Origin: Caprella mutica
Taxonomy: Eukaryota; Arthropoda; Malacostraca; Amphipoda; Caprellidae
Assembly: GCA_947561585.1 (NCBI GenBank)
Contig: CANNZV010000329.1
Span: 186,001-250,000 of the forward strand
Direction: 5' to 3'
Length of the DNA stretch: 64,000 nucleotides
The position numbers and the translations under genes were made by a program. Positions 37,641 through 47,880 of this stretch are shown in pieces (within the stretch, counting starts at the first letter, position 1; each line of letters opens with the position of its first letter). The notes under the pieces were generated by a model. The model saw only the letters and a program-made list of their open reading frames with translations, ran no database searches and had not been told where the DNA came from.

Positions 37641-37931
37641 ATTATTTAATAAATCAATGTTATCGGCTCACAATTTATTTATGCAAAATTGTAGTTTTAA
37701 TTTAGTTCATTTATAAAATATTCGAATCCAATTACTTTTTCATTTGGAAAGATATTGATTTGGATTACAAATATTTGGATTGATTCCGAAAAATTGAACA
37801 TAAAAAACATGAAAATATTTTGACTGGTGCTTCTAAGTTCGATTTTGTGATATTATCCGATATAATAAAATTCAAATAGGTAGGATGGGCCTTTTAATAA
37901 AATTAAATCCCATTTTAGGAGGTGTCTTAGG

Positions 37932-39246
37932 CCGTGCACGGACATTTCGTCCACGAACATTTCGTCCACGGACAATTCGTACACAAAATGATTTATTTTA
38001 TATTATATTTATAATGTGTATATAATTTATATTGAACATTATTTACAAATATTTTGCAACATAAAAGTAGAAAGCACCATTTGTTGATGGTATTTATAAA
38101 TTCATGGTCTTTGCCATAATTCTTATTGTAATCTCCTTCTCCTGCTCCTATACTGGCCGGCAACAGTAAAATAATATAACTGAAAACTTTTTAATGATAT
38201 GCAGGCAGGCCTCGCTTTTATTATTCCATTGTCTTATAAAATCTGTAATAATAGCGAGGCATGTCTCGAAGTTATTAGAGTATATAAACATAGAAAATAG
38301 TGGACATAATAACAATAACTACAATAAACATCAATATTATTACTCAGATTAGGTTATTAGAAGCAATATTGGTACAGAAATTACTTTTTTATAACACATT
38401 TTTTAAGAGTGATTGAATACAAATTCATACATGATACAAGTATATAATATACTACTTAACAAGTGATTGATAATGAATTATGTTATAAAAGAATTAGGTA
38501 GATATTGGTACTTTCTAGTGTTTCCTTTAATTATTTAAACGTAAAACCGTCCATGCTATTGTACTGTTCCATATTTTCGGATTCATAATAAAACCATATA
38601 TAATCATTATTATTTACCTATTGTAATTATTTCATTTCACACTGTTATTTCAGTTCCATATTTTGGATACTCATAACCATTAATTATTTATGCAAAATAT
38701 TAAAGGAGATATATAACTTAAATATAAAGTCAAACCATTTATCATGTCTAATTTCATAACTAATCAAAGGGTAAACATTTTTTTTGTGTTCATATGGAAT
38801 TGTCCGGAATAAATCACTATACCTAATATTATTATGTATTTATACATGCCTATTAATGTAATAGTGAAAATTTTTGTGAATTATATCCCATATACTATTT
38901 AAAATACAAAATTAAACAATTAGTGTACGAAATGTCCGTTTACGAATTGTCCATGGACGAAATATCCGTTGGACGAAATGTCCGTGGACGAATTGTCCGT
39001 GGACGAAATGTCCGTGGACGAATTGTCCGTGGACGAAATGTTCGTTGGACGAATTGTCCGTGGAAGAATTGTCCGTGGACGAATTGTCCGTGAACGAAAT
39101 GTCCGTGGACGAATTGTCCGTGGACGAATTGTCCGTGGACGAATTGTCCGTGGACGAAATGTCCGTTGGACGAATTGTCCGTGGACGAATTGTCCGTGGA
39201 CGAAGTGTCCGTGGACGAATTGTCCGTGGATGAAATGTCCTAGACC
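37932..39246. mobile_element. Foldback element C (GGACGAATTGTCC array arms)
   Basis: The short left arm (37932-37985) and long right arm (38930-39246) are arrays of a 15-bp unit, GTCCGTGGACGAATT with an ATG variant, in inverted orientation. Left terminus CCGTGCACGGACATTTCGTC; right, on the other strand, GGGTCTAGGACATTTCATCC. The flanking 9-mers TGTCTTAGG (37923-37931) and CGTCTTAGG (39247-39255) match at eight of nine positions, a probable target duplication. The unit contains the palindrome GGACxAATTxGTCC. Arms are very unequal (about 3 versus 20 units). The interior has no recognisable coding. Long frames across the right arm are repeat artefacts. The right half is homologous to 44461-44840. 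Confidence 0.82.
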
Positions 39247-39253
39247 CGTCTTA

Positions 39254-39439
39254 GGCACATTCTATGTGTACTGGCCAGTTTACGCTTTTTCAATTAATTA
39301 CGATTAAATTAATGGAAGGCGGTAGAAATGCTAAAATAAACAAAAATTAGCTCTCCATTCAATTTATACGTGATTAATTACAGAGGCGTAAACTGGGCTG
39401 TGAAAACGCGGCATTTTATCTTCCTGTATATAATAGGCC
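39254..39439. mobile_element. Harbinger-like foldback MITE, copy 2
   Basis: Homologous to 24580-24765: GGC-CATTCTAT-type start, CAGTTTACGC...TTCAATTAATTACG on the left, and CAGAGGCGTAAACTGGGC then GAAAACGCGGCATTTTAT on the right. Outer bases TTA and ATA may be a decayed 3-bp duplication. Its left edge coincides with the insertion point of element C. Confidence 0.72.
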
Positions 39440-39814
39440 ATACACTTTTATTTCAATTATTTCAGTTCTACTACCAATCTCTTTTTGGAATGATTTCAAT
39501 GTTGCAGCATAGTACTTCTATCAAGGTTCAACCAAAGAAAATAAATAAAAGGCTAAAGAATATGTATTTCAATGTGGAATATAACACCAGCCAAGTTCCA
39601 TACTGTGTCAGACTGTAAGCTCATTTTGAGAAAAAAAATGGACTGAAATTTTTGCCGCAAGCCAATTTCCTTCCTTTTGAATAATTTCAAGCTAAAATTA
39701 GTATGCTAACATTAGTATGAGAAAGTAATCTGGTCCTTTTTGTGATTATATCGTCACTCTTTACTCGAAAATTATTCGTCTGCTTCAAAATGTAAGTATG
39801 ATGAATTTATATTA

Positions 39815-39960
39815 TTTTTAATTAATATTATTTTTAATTCATATTTTTTCTAATTAATAGTATTTCTAATTAATAGTATTTCTAATTAATAGTATTTCTA
39901 ATTAATAGTATTGATAATTAATAGTATTTCTAATTAATATTATTTATAATTCATATCTCT
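39815..39960. repeat. 16-bp AT-rich tandem array
   Basis: Units of CTAATTAATAGTATTT, four near-perfect and several decayed. Confidence 0.88.
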
Positions 39961-40566
39961 TACATTATTATTTATAATTTATATTTATTAATATTATTTT
40001 GATATTATTTCTATTTAGTTGGTTGCTGAAACTATGCAGAGAAATAAATAGTTCTCTGTCGACTTGTTGCTATTAATGATTACTATTATTATAAATTACA
40101 ATCTATTGAAAACCTATAACTATCACTGACATTTTTTTTAGTATACAGTGTGTTTTCTTCTTTTGCAAGACTTTGAGCCCCCACTAGGAATATTTGAAAT
40201 AAGAATTTCGAGGAAACAAATATATAAATGATATCGGGAGAACATTTTTTATAAATAATTTCTATAATAGTAAATTATTATCATATAGAACGATTATAAT
40301 GAATTTGAGCATGTATTTATTTTGAAATCCTGTGTGCAGTAATTAACTGTAACTATTCATTAAGCTCTGGAATTGAATTATAATTGGGAGAATTAAACCG
40401 TGGAATAACTCGCTGCAATGTATTAGCATGAGTTAATTATATACTATTATTATCAATTATTATGCTTTTAACAGTAACGGTCTGTTTGAGTTCTATTTTG
40501 CACTGAAGGAGGTTCATAATCACCCCCATTCCATCTATTTTGTAGAAAATAAGGAAATTCTTTTAA

Positions 40567-41363
40567 CAGGGTGACCCACAAAAAAGTGTACCCAGCTTGG
40601 AATTAATATAAATATCGTATTTATAATTAGTTAAAAAATGAGTTGAAGTAAATTTTAAATTCGATTTTTTTCCTATTTCCATTCTACCACTGTCATTGCT
40701 TGAAGGTCCTCTCCAGGCTCCGGGAAAAAAAAGAGTTTATTGGATAATGCTATAGAACTAAGGTCTATGATTATCATTCTGCAAACCGCATACAATTCGG
40801 TTCAGTATATATTTTATAATTTGTTTTTAGAGTTTTTTAATACTCTGTGAGCAACAATTGAGCGAATCACTAATCTGATGCTCGAGAAGAAGATTGTACA
40901 CTCTTTGTTTTGATATCAAATTTCAATTTTATAAACAAACCATGCGTTTTCGGCCATTATTTTAGATAATAATTCTTTCCTAAAGTATATAAACATTTCT
41001 ATAATAAGTTCATTCAATTTTATACCTTTACACGAATATTAAATGGATTTATTAAACCTAATACCTAGTTGACAATCAAAACAAATGGTGTACATTCTCT
41101 TTCTTCAGGCTGAAAATTTCTTAAATTAGTAATTCGGAAGTAAAATAGGTTTTTGTAGAGTTTTGATTATAAAAAACTTTAAAAACATATAAAATTAAAA
41201 ATATGCTACCAAATTCGATGCGGTTTGCAGCAAAATGATAATAAACATTAGCCTCGTTGAATAAGACAATAAAAATATTTGCTTGGAGGGGAGCTTTAAG
41301 ATTGTACGTGTAGAATATTTATATTAATTCAAACTTGGATACACCCTTTTGTGAGTCACCCTG
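40567..41363. mobile_element. Tc1-like MITE, split by a nested MITE
   Basis: Terminal inverted repeats of about 50 bp: CAGGGTGACCCACAAAAAAG on the left and CAGGGTGACTCACAAAAGGG on the right, read inward, both running into ATTAATATAAAT. TA follows the right end (41364-41365); the left flank is AA, so the duplication is imperfect. CAGGGTG termini are common in Tc1/mariner-type elements. Without the nested insert the element would be about 200 bp. Confidence 0.78.
40704..41295. mobile_element. Foldback MITE with TTAA duplication, copy 2 (nested)
   Basis: A 592-bp diverged copy of the element at 3413-3969, same orientation. Flanks are TTGA (40700-40703, one base from TTAA) and TTAA (41296-41299). 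Inverted halves share CTGCAAACCGCAT and GTACA...TTTGTTTTGAT blocks. It sits inside the CAGGGTG-ended element, so it is younger than that element. Confidence 0.78.
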
Positions 41364-41425
41364 TATATCTGTTATATAAGGTGGGTAAAAAAAACAACCC
41401 GTTCCTCCGAAAATGAAAAATAATG

Positions 41426-41483
41426 TTTTATGCTGTATTGAACATTAAATAAAGTGCCCAATAATATATTAATATAGGGTACC
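41426..41483 (+). mobile_element. 3' tail fragment of the CR1/Jockey-type LINE
   Basis: TATGCTGTATTG, AAATAAA, TGCCCAATAATAT and TAGGGTACC appear in the same order as at the 3' end of the LINE at 1334-2890 (read on its own strand). A severely 5'-truncated copy is the simplest reading. Confidence 0.6.
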
Positions 41484-41691
41484 ATAACGGCCACCAGGAT
41501 GTTATTTAACAAATTACATTATAACATTAATAATGTTTTGTACTATTGTTTTTGAATAAAATATTATTCTATTATTATCTCCAGTTCTTTGTTCAATGGA
41601 AAACATTGGTGCTATCAACAGTACTCAAGAGCTATGGTTATATCGCATTGCCCTTTATTTTATCAAAGCTTAAGATTCACCACGAGGGAGT

Positions 41692-41853
41692 TCACTGAAT
41701 ACTTTAGATTGCGAGTTATGGTCAGTATTAGAGGTAATGGATTGCGCAAAGCAACACATATGTCACGAGTCTTTAAAGCGGCCTCTTGTTGATACAGTGG
41801 CCAAATTTCCAAAGGATGTCGTGAGTAGATTTGTTGAAGAACGGCCACAATGA
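41692..41853 (+). pseudogene. Mariner-type transposase C-terminal relic
   Basis: Fifty-three codons open to a TGA. The translation SLNTLDCELWSVLEVMDCAK then QHICHESLKRPLVDTVAKFP corresponds to the third catalytic aspartate region (usual pattern PDLNPLDYSLWSVLE..AC) and the following LKRSL..A...P segment of mariner transposases. It is similar to, but clearly diverged from, the DD37D element at 59423-60441. Upstream is not readable in a single frame. No terminal repeats located. Confidence 0.68.
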
Positions 41854-41883
41854 GTAAAGTAAGGATATATTTCAAAATAATGT

Positions 41884-44460
41884 ATATCGTGACATTCTGA
41901 TCTAATCAAAAGGAATTATTGTTATCTTAATATATCAGTTTATATTTATAACAGTGTTTTAGGGATAAGGTTTGTATATTGTTTGGGAGTATCTCTAAAT
42001 TATAATTTACGAATGGAAATAGGTTCGTGATAGAATCTTATAATTTATTAATAAACTTTTTGATACATTGATATAGTTTTTAACTTATTAATATAGTTTT
42101 CAACTTAATAATATAGTTTTTACCTTATTATTAAATGCACGTACTAAATTTACATATCATGCAAATAAGTTCCCATAAAAGATAATGTGGGACGTTATGC
42201 ATTCAAGATCTACGAACATTAATTTAACATTTTTCGATAATATTACTGAATAATGGAAAATAATGTAGGTGGTATAATTTAATAAAAGATGAGTTATTAT
42301 TCAAAAGCCGCATAAATATATTCCTCGGTTCCCTTCAAATGTAGGATATAAATTATGTATAACGATATTGCGATGGTAACTACCGATGGGGAAAGATGAG
42401 GAAAGAAGGGGGTTTTGATGGGGTTGGGAGGGGGTATTAAGATGGGGTGAGGAAGAATTTAGGTGGGGAAGAGGAGTTCTGTATTTATGCGATGCGCAGT
42501 AATATACCCCTATACACTTACTGAAAGTTGCGCACGAAAAATTGCCAATATAATTATTTCATTTATTTAGGTATTATTTCGAAACCGGTTGAGAACCATC
42601 CTCATTCATGATCATTTCATCAGGAGAAAAAGAGTTCCTCTAGTACGTTAGTTTTTTTGCGGTACTGTGCGCAGTGGTACCCCGTCCGACCCTATTGAGG
42701 CCTATCCCAAAGTTTCATAAATAACTCTCTAAATAAATAATGTTCTAATTACTAATCTGGGAAGATAATATCCCATGTTCTCCATTCCTTTCACAAGTAT
42801 AACCCTAGCCGTTTTGTCCACTTTTCCCACAATTCAGTACATCAAGGCATTCATTAACAAAGTTCTAGAGTTTCGAAGGGCGTCCCTAGAGTTCTGCTTT
42901 GCAACAGACTTCGCAGCAGCTTATTGCTGGCTGTCACTTCAAGAATGTGATGGAATTGAGAAACTCCCAAGAAACTACAACTATTTGGCGATGGAGTAGG
43001 GTACTTGGGCACTGTTTCAGGACAATTGGACTTCATGTTGGGTGATAAACTGAGAATGGTTCAGCGGGTGAGTACCATTTCTAGCTATATCGACTGTGTC
43101 TTGAATCTTCAATTTCGTATAACCGATATCGAATGATTTATAGGAAACATATTATTCCATAAGAACTCTTTTTTCGCTATAGCTTATTTAATTGAAAGAA
43201 TTATGTTCATACATGTATTCCACTAATTCTTTTTTTCTTTTATTTCAGTTAGTTTTAACACTTTTTACGATATGAAAAGTAGTTACAAACAAAATATGTA
43301 TTCTTTAATAAAAATTATTTGTCTCAATTGAACTTCAATCAGAATAACTCCAAATTAATTATTAATTATTTGTTTCTTAGTGAAGCTATCTCTGATATAT
43401 TACCGAACTATTAAAGGCAAAGCTCTATATAATGAAATAATACTAAAACAGAATAAACACTAAGCGTATACTATAAATATCCAAAATGGTCATATATTCT
43501 AACTAGAATCGTGAAAATCTTTAGTATGGAAGAACCAGGACCTAATGCCAATGAATATTCAAATAATTATATCTAACACTTCTTCCATGTAGCAACGTCA
43601 CCCACTAGAAAAAGTCTTACCTCGGCTATAATTGAATATACAATATTAATATTTATTAATATCGTGTATTAATCCTTCTTCAAATAAATCTTTGAAAATG
43701 ACGAAACGTACCACATTATGTTTATTAATTTTAAAGCATTTAATATGCATTTTATTTGGTAGGTAAATATTAAAATAATATTTCAACGCAGTTTTTCAAT
43801 CAGTAGACGTGATGTACAATCGCACCATCTATGCCCTTATAATAATAATACTTTATTTCTGCATTATTTTTGTTTTAATCTATTAATAATTAACTAATGC
43901 AACTCTATCATTATGATGCTGATTATCGTGAAGAATTGCCTCTAGTTCAAATTTCAATTAATATTTCCCATACCATTCGAAATCCATAAAATATTCGGAC
44001 TTTAATGAGGGGCATTATTTTCCCGTACGTGACTCAATTATAAAGAGATAAATGATTCGAATGCCAACTTCATTAACGGAATTCACGTCAATCTGATAAA
44101 CACTGAAAGAATTCAGTACCTAGGATTTCTTCTATATAGAAATATATGAAATACTTTAATATCATCGAAAGAAATAGAAGGTCTAATTATTAGAAGTTAT
44201 AAATAGTTCTACCAGAATATGAAATAATATTATTCAAATGAAATAAATTGATATTTCAGATCTTTTTCAGGTAAGACCTAGATATTATCTACTGGGTCTT
44301 TAGAATTTTTAGCAACGCTATCAAACATGTATTTAACTCTTCCTATATATTAAATTGGTTCATAATAGTTGTTACCTTGTAGATCGTCCCTATCCCGATT
44401 ATTCATTGTATTTATTCAACAAAATCTATCGTAAATAGAAGCATCAGGTATAATTTATAT
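41884..44460. other. AT-rich non-coding DNA
   Basis: No gene recognised. It holds a 23-bp repeat (ATATAGTTTTTAACTTATTA, about three copies) at 42065-42135, a G-rich purine tract at 42390-42480, and at 43838-43860 an (ATAATA)n plus CTTTATTT sequence that may be an antisense LINE tail. Frames at 42775-43036 lie in a less AT-rich patch but match nothing I know. Confidence 0.45.
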
Positions 44461-44840
44461 GGGTATAGGACATTCAATCCAATGAATTTTCGTCCACGGA
44501 CTTTTCGTCCACGGACTTTTCGTCCGCGGACATTTCGTCCAAGGACATATCGTACAACGGATATACTATACCCTATACTATACATACATATATTTCACAT
44601 TATTTTTCATTATTACATTTTTAGACAAGTGTAAATCATATACAATTTTCATAGTGATTCAAGCCGAAACATTTCATACAAACACATAAAAAATGATTAC
44701 CTATCGATCACAGTTACAAAATTATATTTATTAAACAGCTAGAAGGTATCATTAAGTTATTTCCATCTTTAATATTCTGCATTAATTAACGAGTTATGAG
44801 TATTTAAAATATGGAACTGAAATAACAGGGTACTAATAGG
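44461..44840 (-). mobile_element. Truncated second copy of foldback element C
   Basis: Starts GGGTATAGGACATTCAATCC and continues with four units of the ATTTCGTCCACGGAC type, then about 280 bp homologous (on the minus strand) to 38630-38935 of element C, including TTATTTCAGTTCCATATTTT and ATACTCATAAC. The other arm is missing. It shows that the interior as well as the array belongs to a dispersed family. Confidence 0.75.
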
Positions 44841-45978
44841 AACTGAGGAAAGATGTTGAGGTATTACGTTCTGATGCATCCTTTTCATGTATCAAATACA
44901 AATGTTATTAGCACTGCATGTACAGTGTTTGACACTATAGTCAGTACTTAATGAAACTTGGTAGGTACCTATAGTTTTGAACCTACCTCGATAATAAATA
45001 TTTACCTTGGTATAACTCCGAAATAAGCAGTTTTATAGAGAAAGAACTATTTCGTACTATTTTTCATATAGCGAAAAATTAAATTCATGTATGTATGTAC
45101 GGTGTTAAAGGCCCAGTTGATAATATGCATTCTTAATTTATAAATTACTTAGTTTAAAGATCCAGTTGAAAATATGTGGTACTTATTTATGAATTACTTA
45201 GTTGAAAATATCTCAAATATCATAACATTTCTTATGACTATTGTTAACAAATATTTTTAATCCAAGCTGTGAATGAAGAATACTGAGATCGTCTGCTCGC
45301 TGGCTTCATACTTGAAGGAAAATTGGAGGATGGATGTAACGACGGTGAATATACACTGAAGGATATGCTAAACTGAATGCTAGTTACAGTTATGTTTATT
45401 GAACTCCTACTATCACCTACATACTTTTCTTTATCATTCTTTTGAATTTGTAGTCTGCTATAGTTACAAACCCGTTCACCATCTCAATTCATCTACAAGG
45501 CTTCAAATAAAAAAAAAATCCAAAGCTGACGATGCGGTTGATAAGTTTACTCTTTATCATATATTTAATAATGATCATATACTACTATATTTTCAGTAAA
45601 ATAACTGGCATGCTATATTACCGCTTTGTTCCCTTCCGATGCCACGAAGAAATTCGCAGAGTAACTGTCGCTTTTTCACATTATCCCATGGGTAAAATGA
45701 CACGAAAAAGATTATTTTGTTGCCTGAGTATGAATTAACTGGTAATTGTTAAATGTTTTTCTTCTTCTAATTGATCATTTATAATCAACATCCGCAATGT
45801 TATCCTAGTGCCTCATTAGCATTCTAATGAACTGTTTATGCTGACGATGCACTATTCAGCAGCTAACATGCAAATGCAGTAATTATCAACGGAATACCTT
45901 ACCTCAATGAGTAGAAGTCCCATGAAACATGGGCACATACACCACCAGCTTGAGGGGAAGATATGGTGAGGCTGTTTA
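44841..45978. other. AT-rich non-coding DNA
   Basis: No gene recognised. Two diverged copies of a unit of about 70 bp (CCAGTTGA...ATATG...AAATTACTTAGTT) at 45110-45205. Confidence 0.45.
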
Positions 45979-46180
45979 TTGAAGATTGACTATAGAGTCA
46001 CATATTCTATTTTGTATATTGAAGATTGTCTATGGTTACCCATCTTGTATATTGAAGACTATGGTGTCACATATTCTATATTCTATATTGAAGATTGTCT
46101 ATGGTTACCCATCTTGTATATTGAAGACTATGGTGTCACATATTCTATATTCTATATTGAAGATTGTCTATGGCGACCCA
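45979..46180. repeat. 69-bp tandem array, about three copies
   Basis: Unit of 69 bp with GAAGATTGTCTATGGTTACC starting at 46021, 46090 and 46159. Inside each unit TATTGAAGA-CTATGG occurs twice, so the unit arose from a shorter repeat. Because 69 is divisible by three, all three forward frames tend to stay open; these are not genes. Confidence 0.9.
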
Positions 46181-46199
46181 TCCTATCATATTAAATGTT

Positions 46200-47330
46200 A
46201 AAAGATATAATATGTAGTTTACATTTTTTGTCGCGTTATGATGAAATATAGAATATATAATTCTTAGAGCAATGAAATATTTTTCTTTAAATATTTTAAA
46301 ACACATGATTGAAATAATTATAATTTGAATGATAATTATTTTAATCAGATAAACAAAATCAAAGTGAAAATATTGATGAAATTATTCTCCATTCATTTTT
46401 GGCTCTTTTGTACAGGTAAGCAACAGCAGACCTAAATCATTTTAACAAAAATTCACAATTTTCACAGTCAAAGTTTTAATTTAATATTTATTATAGCGAA
46501 ACTAAGACTATAAAACATTTTGTTCTTCATTTACATTTTCTGTAATGTATTAATATGACAGAATTCTATTCATAAACTATTCAAAGGTTATTCTTGTAAA
46601 ACAAAATTTATTTCATTTTGGAGCTACGTAAACAATATTTTATGAAATTTAAAATATGAATAAATGTCATAATATCCAACAAGTCTATTATATCCACTAA
46701 AATGTACTTTTTCCATAACAATACTCTACGCAAATTTACTATCAATTGTTATTTTCTAGTTTGTCTCCCTAAGACTATTTTAGTGTTCTATTTTCGTGGT
46801 CTTCAGAGTAAGTTAAAGTGATCGTTCTTTTGTTTTGACATTATTGTGAAGTGGAGCAGGAAAATAGAATTTCTTCTACAATTTAGTCATAGTGACCGGA
46901 ATGGCGGAAGTTCAAGACAAAACTATATAGCAACATCAATGTTTGAGATTATTTAGAGAAATGTACTCAGAATTAAAATGAATCCCTATATTAATAGAAC
47001 ATCTGAAAACTTTACAATCATGTAAACATTATATTCCAAAATATGTTCTCGCAAAGTGATATTTAAAAAAAATTAAATTCATCATAAAATTACGGTTCAA
47101 AACTAAGAAGCTACACTTAAAAATATGATATAACTAGCAAATATATAAAATATTTTTATTAATTGTTAAAATCTAACATATTTAATTAATGATATATGTC
47201 ACCCATTTCCTTTTAGTGATACACATTTTGTTTTTCATGATGGAAATTAATTTGTCAATGCCTTAATAATAGCTCTATTATTTGTTTTCCTGTTTTATGT
47301 TGTATACTTTCTTTCGTGAACGTTGAAACT
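46200..47330. other. AT-rich non-coding DNA
   Basis: Nothing recognised. Confidence 0.5.
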
Positions 47331-47559
47331 CTTGACTCAACCAATCCTGCCCGACCAGTGCATTTTTATGGTACTCAGGTCAGGATCTAACCAGAAAATT
47401 CTGATCATAATTGTCTCCAAATACATCAAAGTTGCCTTAGTAGTAGAAATTAGAACATTATCATGTTGGGAAACAAGATCCTCTCCACAATGCTCCATGC
47501 CTTTCTAGTAAAGATCAATTTTATATAAGGCATTTCGGTTTATTTATGGATTTCTATAC

Positions 47560-47880
47560 CAAAAGCCTTCCTGGAGCCTTTTAACGTCAAGATGTATCAC
47601 TTGTACCATCTGGTTCATCTAAGTTCCATTTTTTTTCATCACTGAATAGAAAGTTTCCCATCCAATGTTGTATGTTGTCTAGCAAATTCAAGTCTGTGCT
47701 TTTCATGGTCATCAGACAACCAAGCATTTTGATTCAGCACATGTCATACATCAGAAAAACCTTTTATTTTGTGAAAATAGATGCATCAACTATTATTTCA
47801 GCTTCAACTTTTGGAATTGAGCACCGGCAGTTAGCCCCTCTTGCCACTCTCATAATAAGTTTTTTATATAATCTTTTATA
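47560..47880 (-). pseudogene. Tc1-like transposase relic
   Basis: On the minus strand several frames together show a Tc1/Tc3-type transposase. At about 47790-47875 there is a helix-turn-helix-like stretch. At 47672-47720 the sequence reads NAWLSDDHEKHRLEFARQH (family pattern H...RL.FAK.H). At about 47605-47650 it reads GNFLFSDEKKWNLDEPDG, the first catalytic aspartate region (usual FSDEKKFNLDGPDG). A shifted frame continues with a decayed W-Y-x-x-Y block. At least two frameshifts and several stops are present. Weaker remains may continue to about 47340. No terminal repeats found. Confidence 0.68.

Noticed and set aside
38920..39307. Three overlapping open frames of 62-112 codons on both strands
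   Set aside because: They lie in a 15-bp tandem array; a period divisible by three without stops keeps frames open. Repeat artefact, not genes.
42775..43036. Open frames of 74 (plus) and 60 (minus) codons in a less AT-rich patch
   Set aside because: Neither translation shows a known motif and they overlap on opposite strands; insufficient support for a gene.
45979..46201. Two overlapping 71-codon frames
   Set aside because: 69-bp tandem repeat read in two frames; no protein features.
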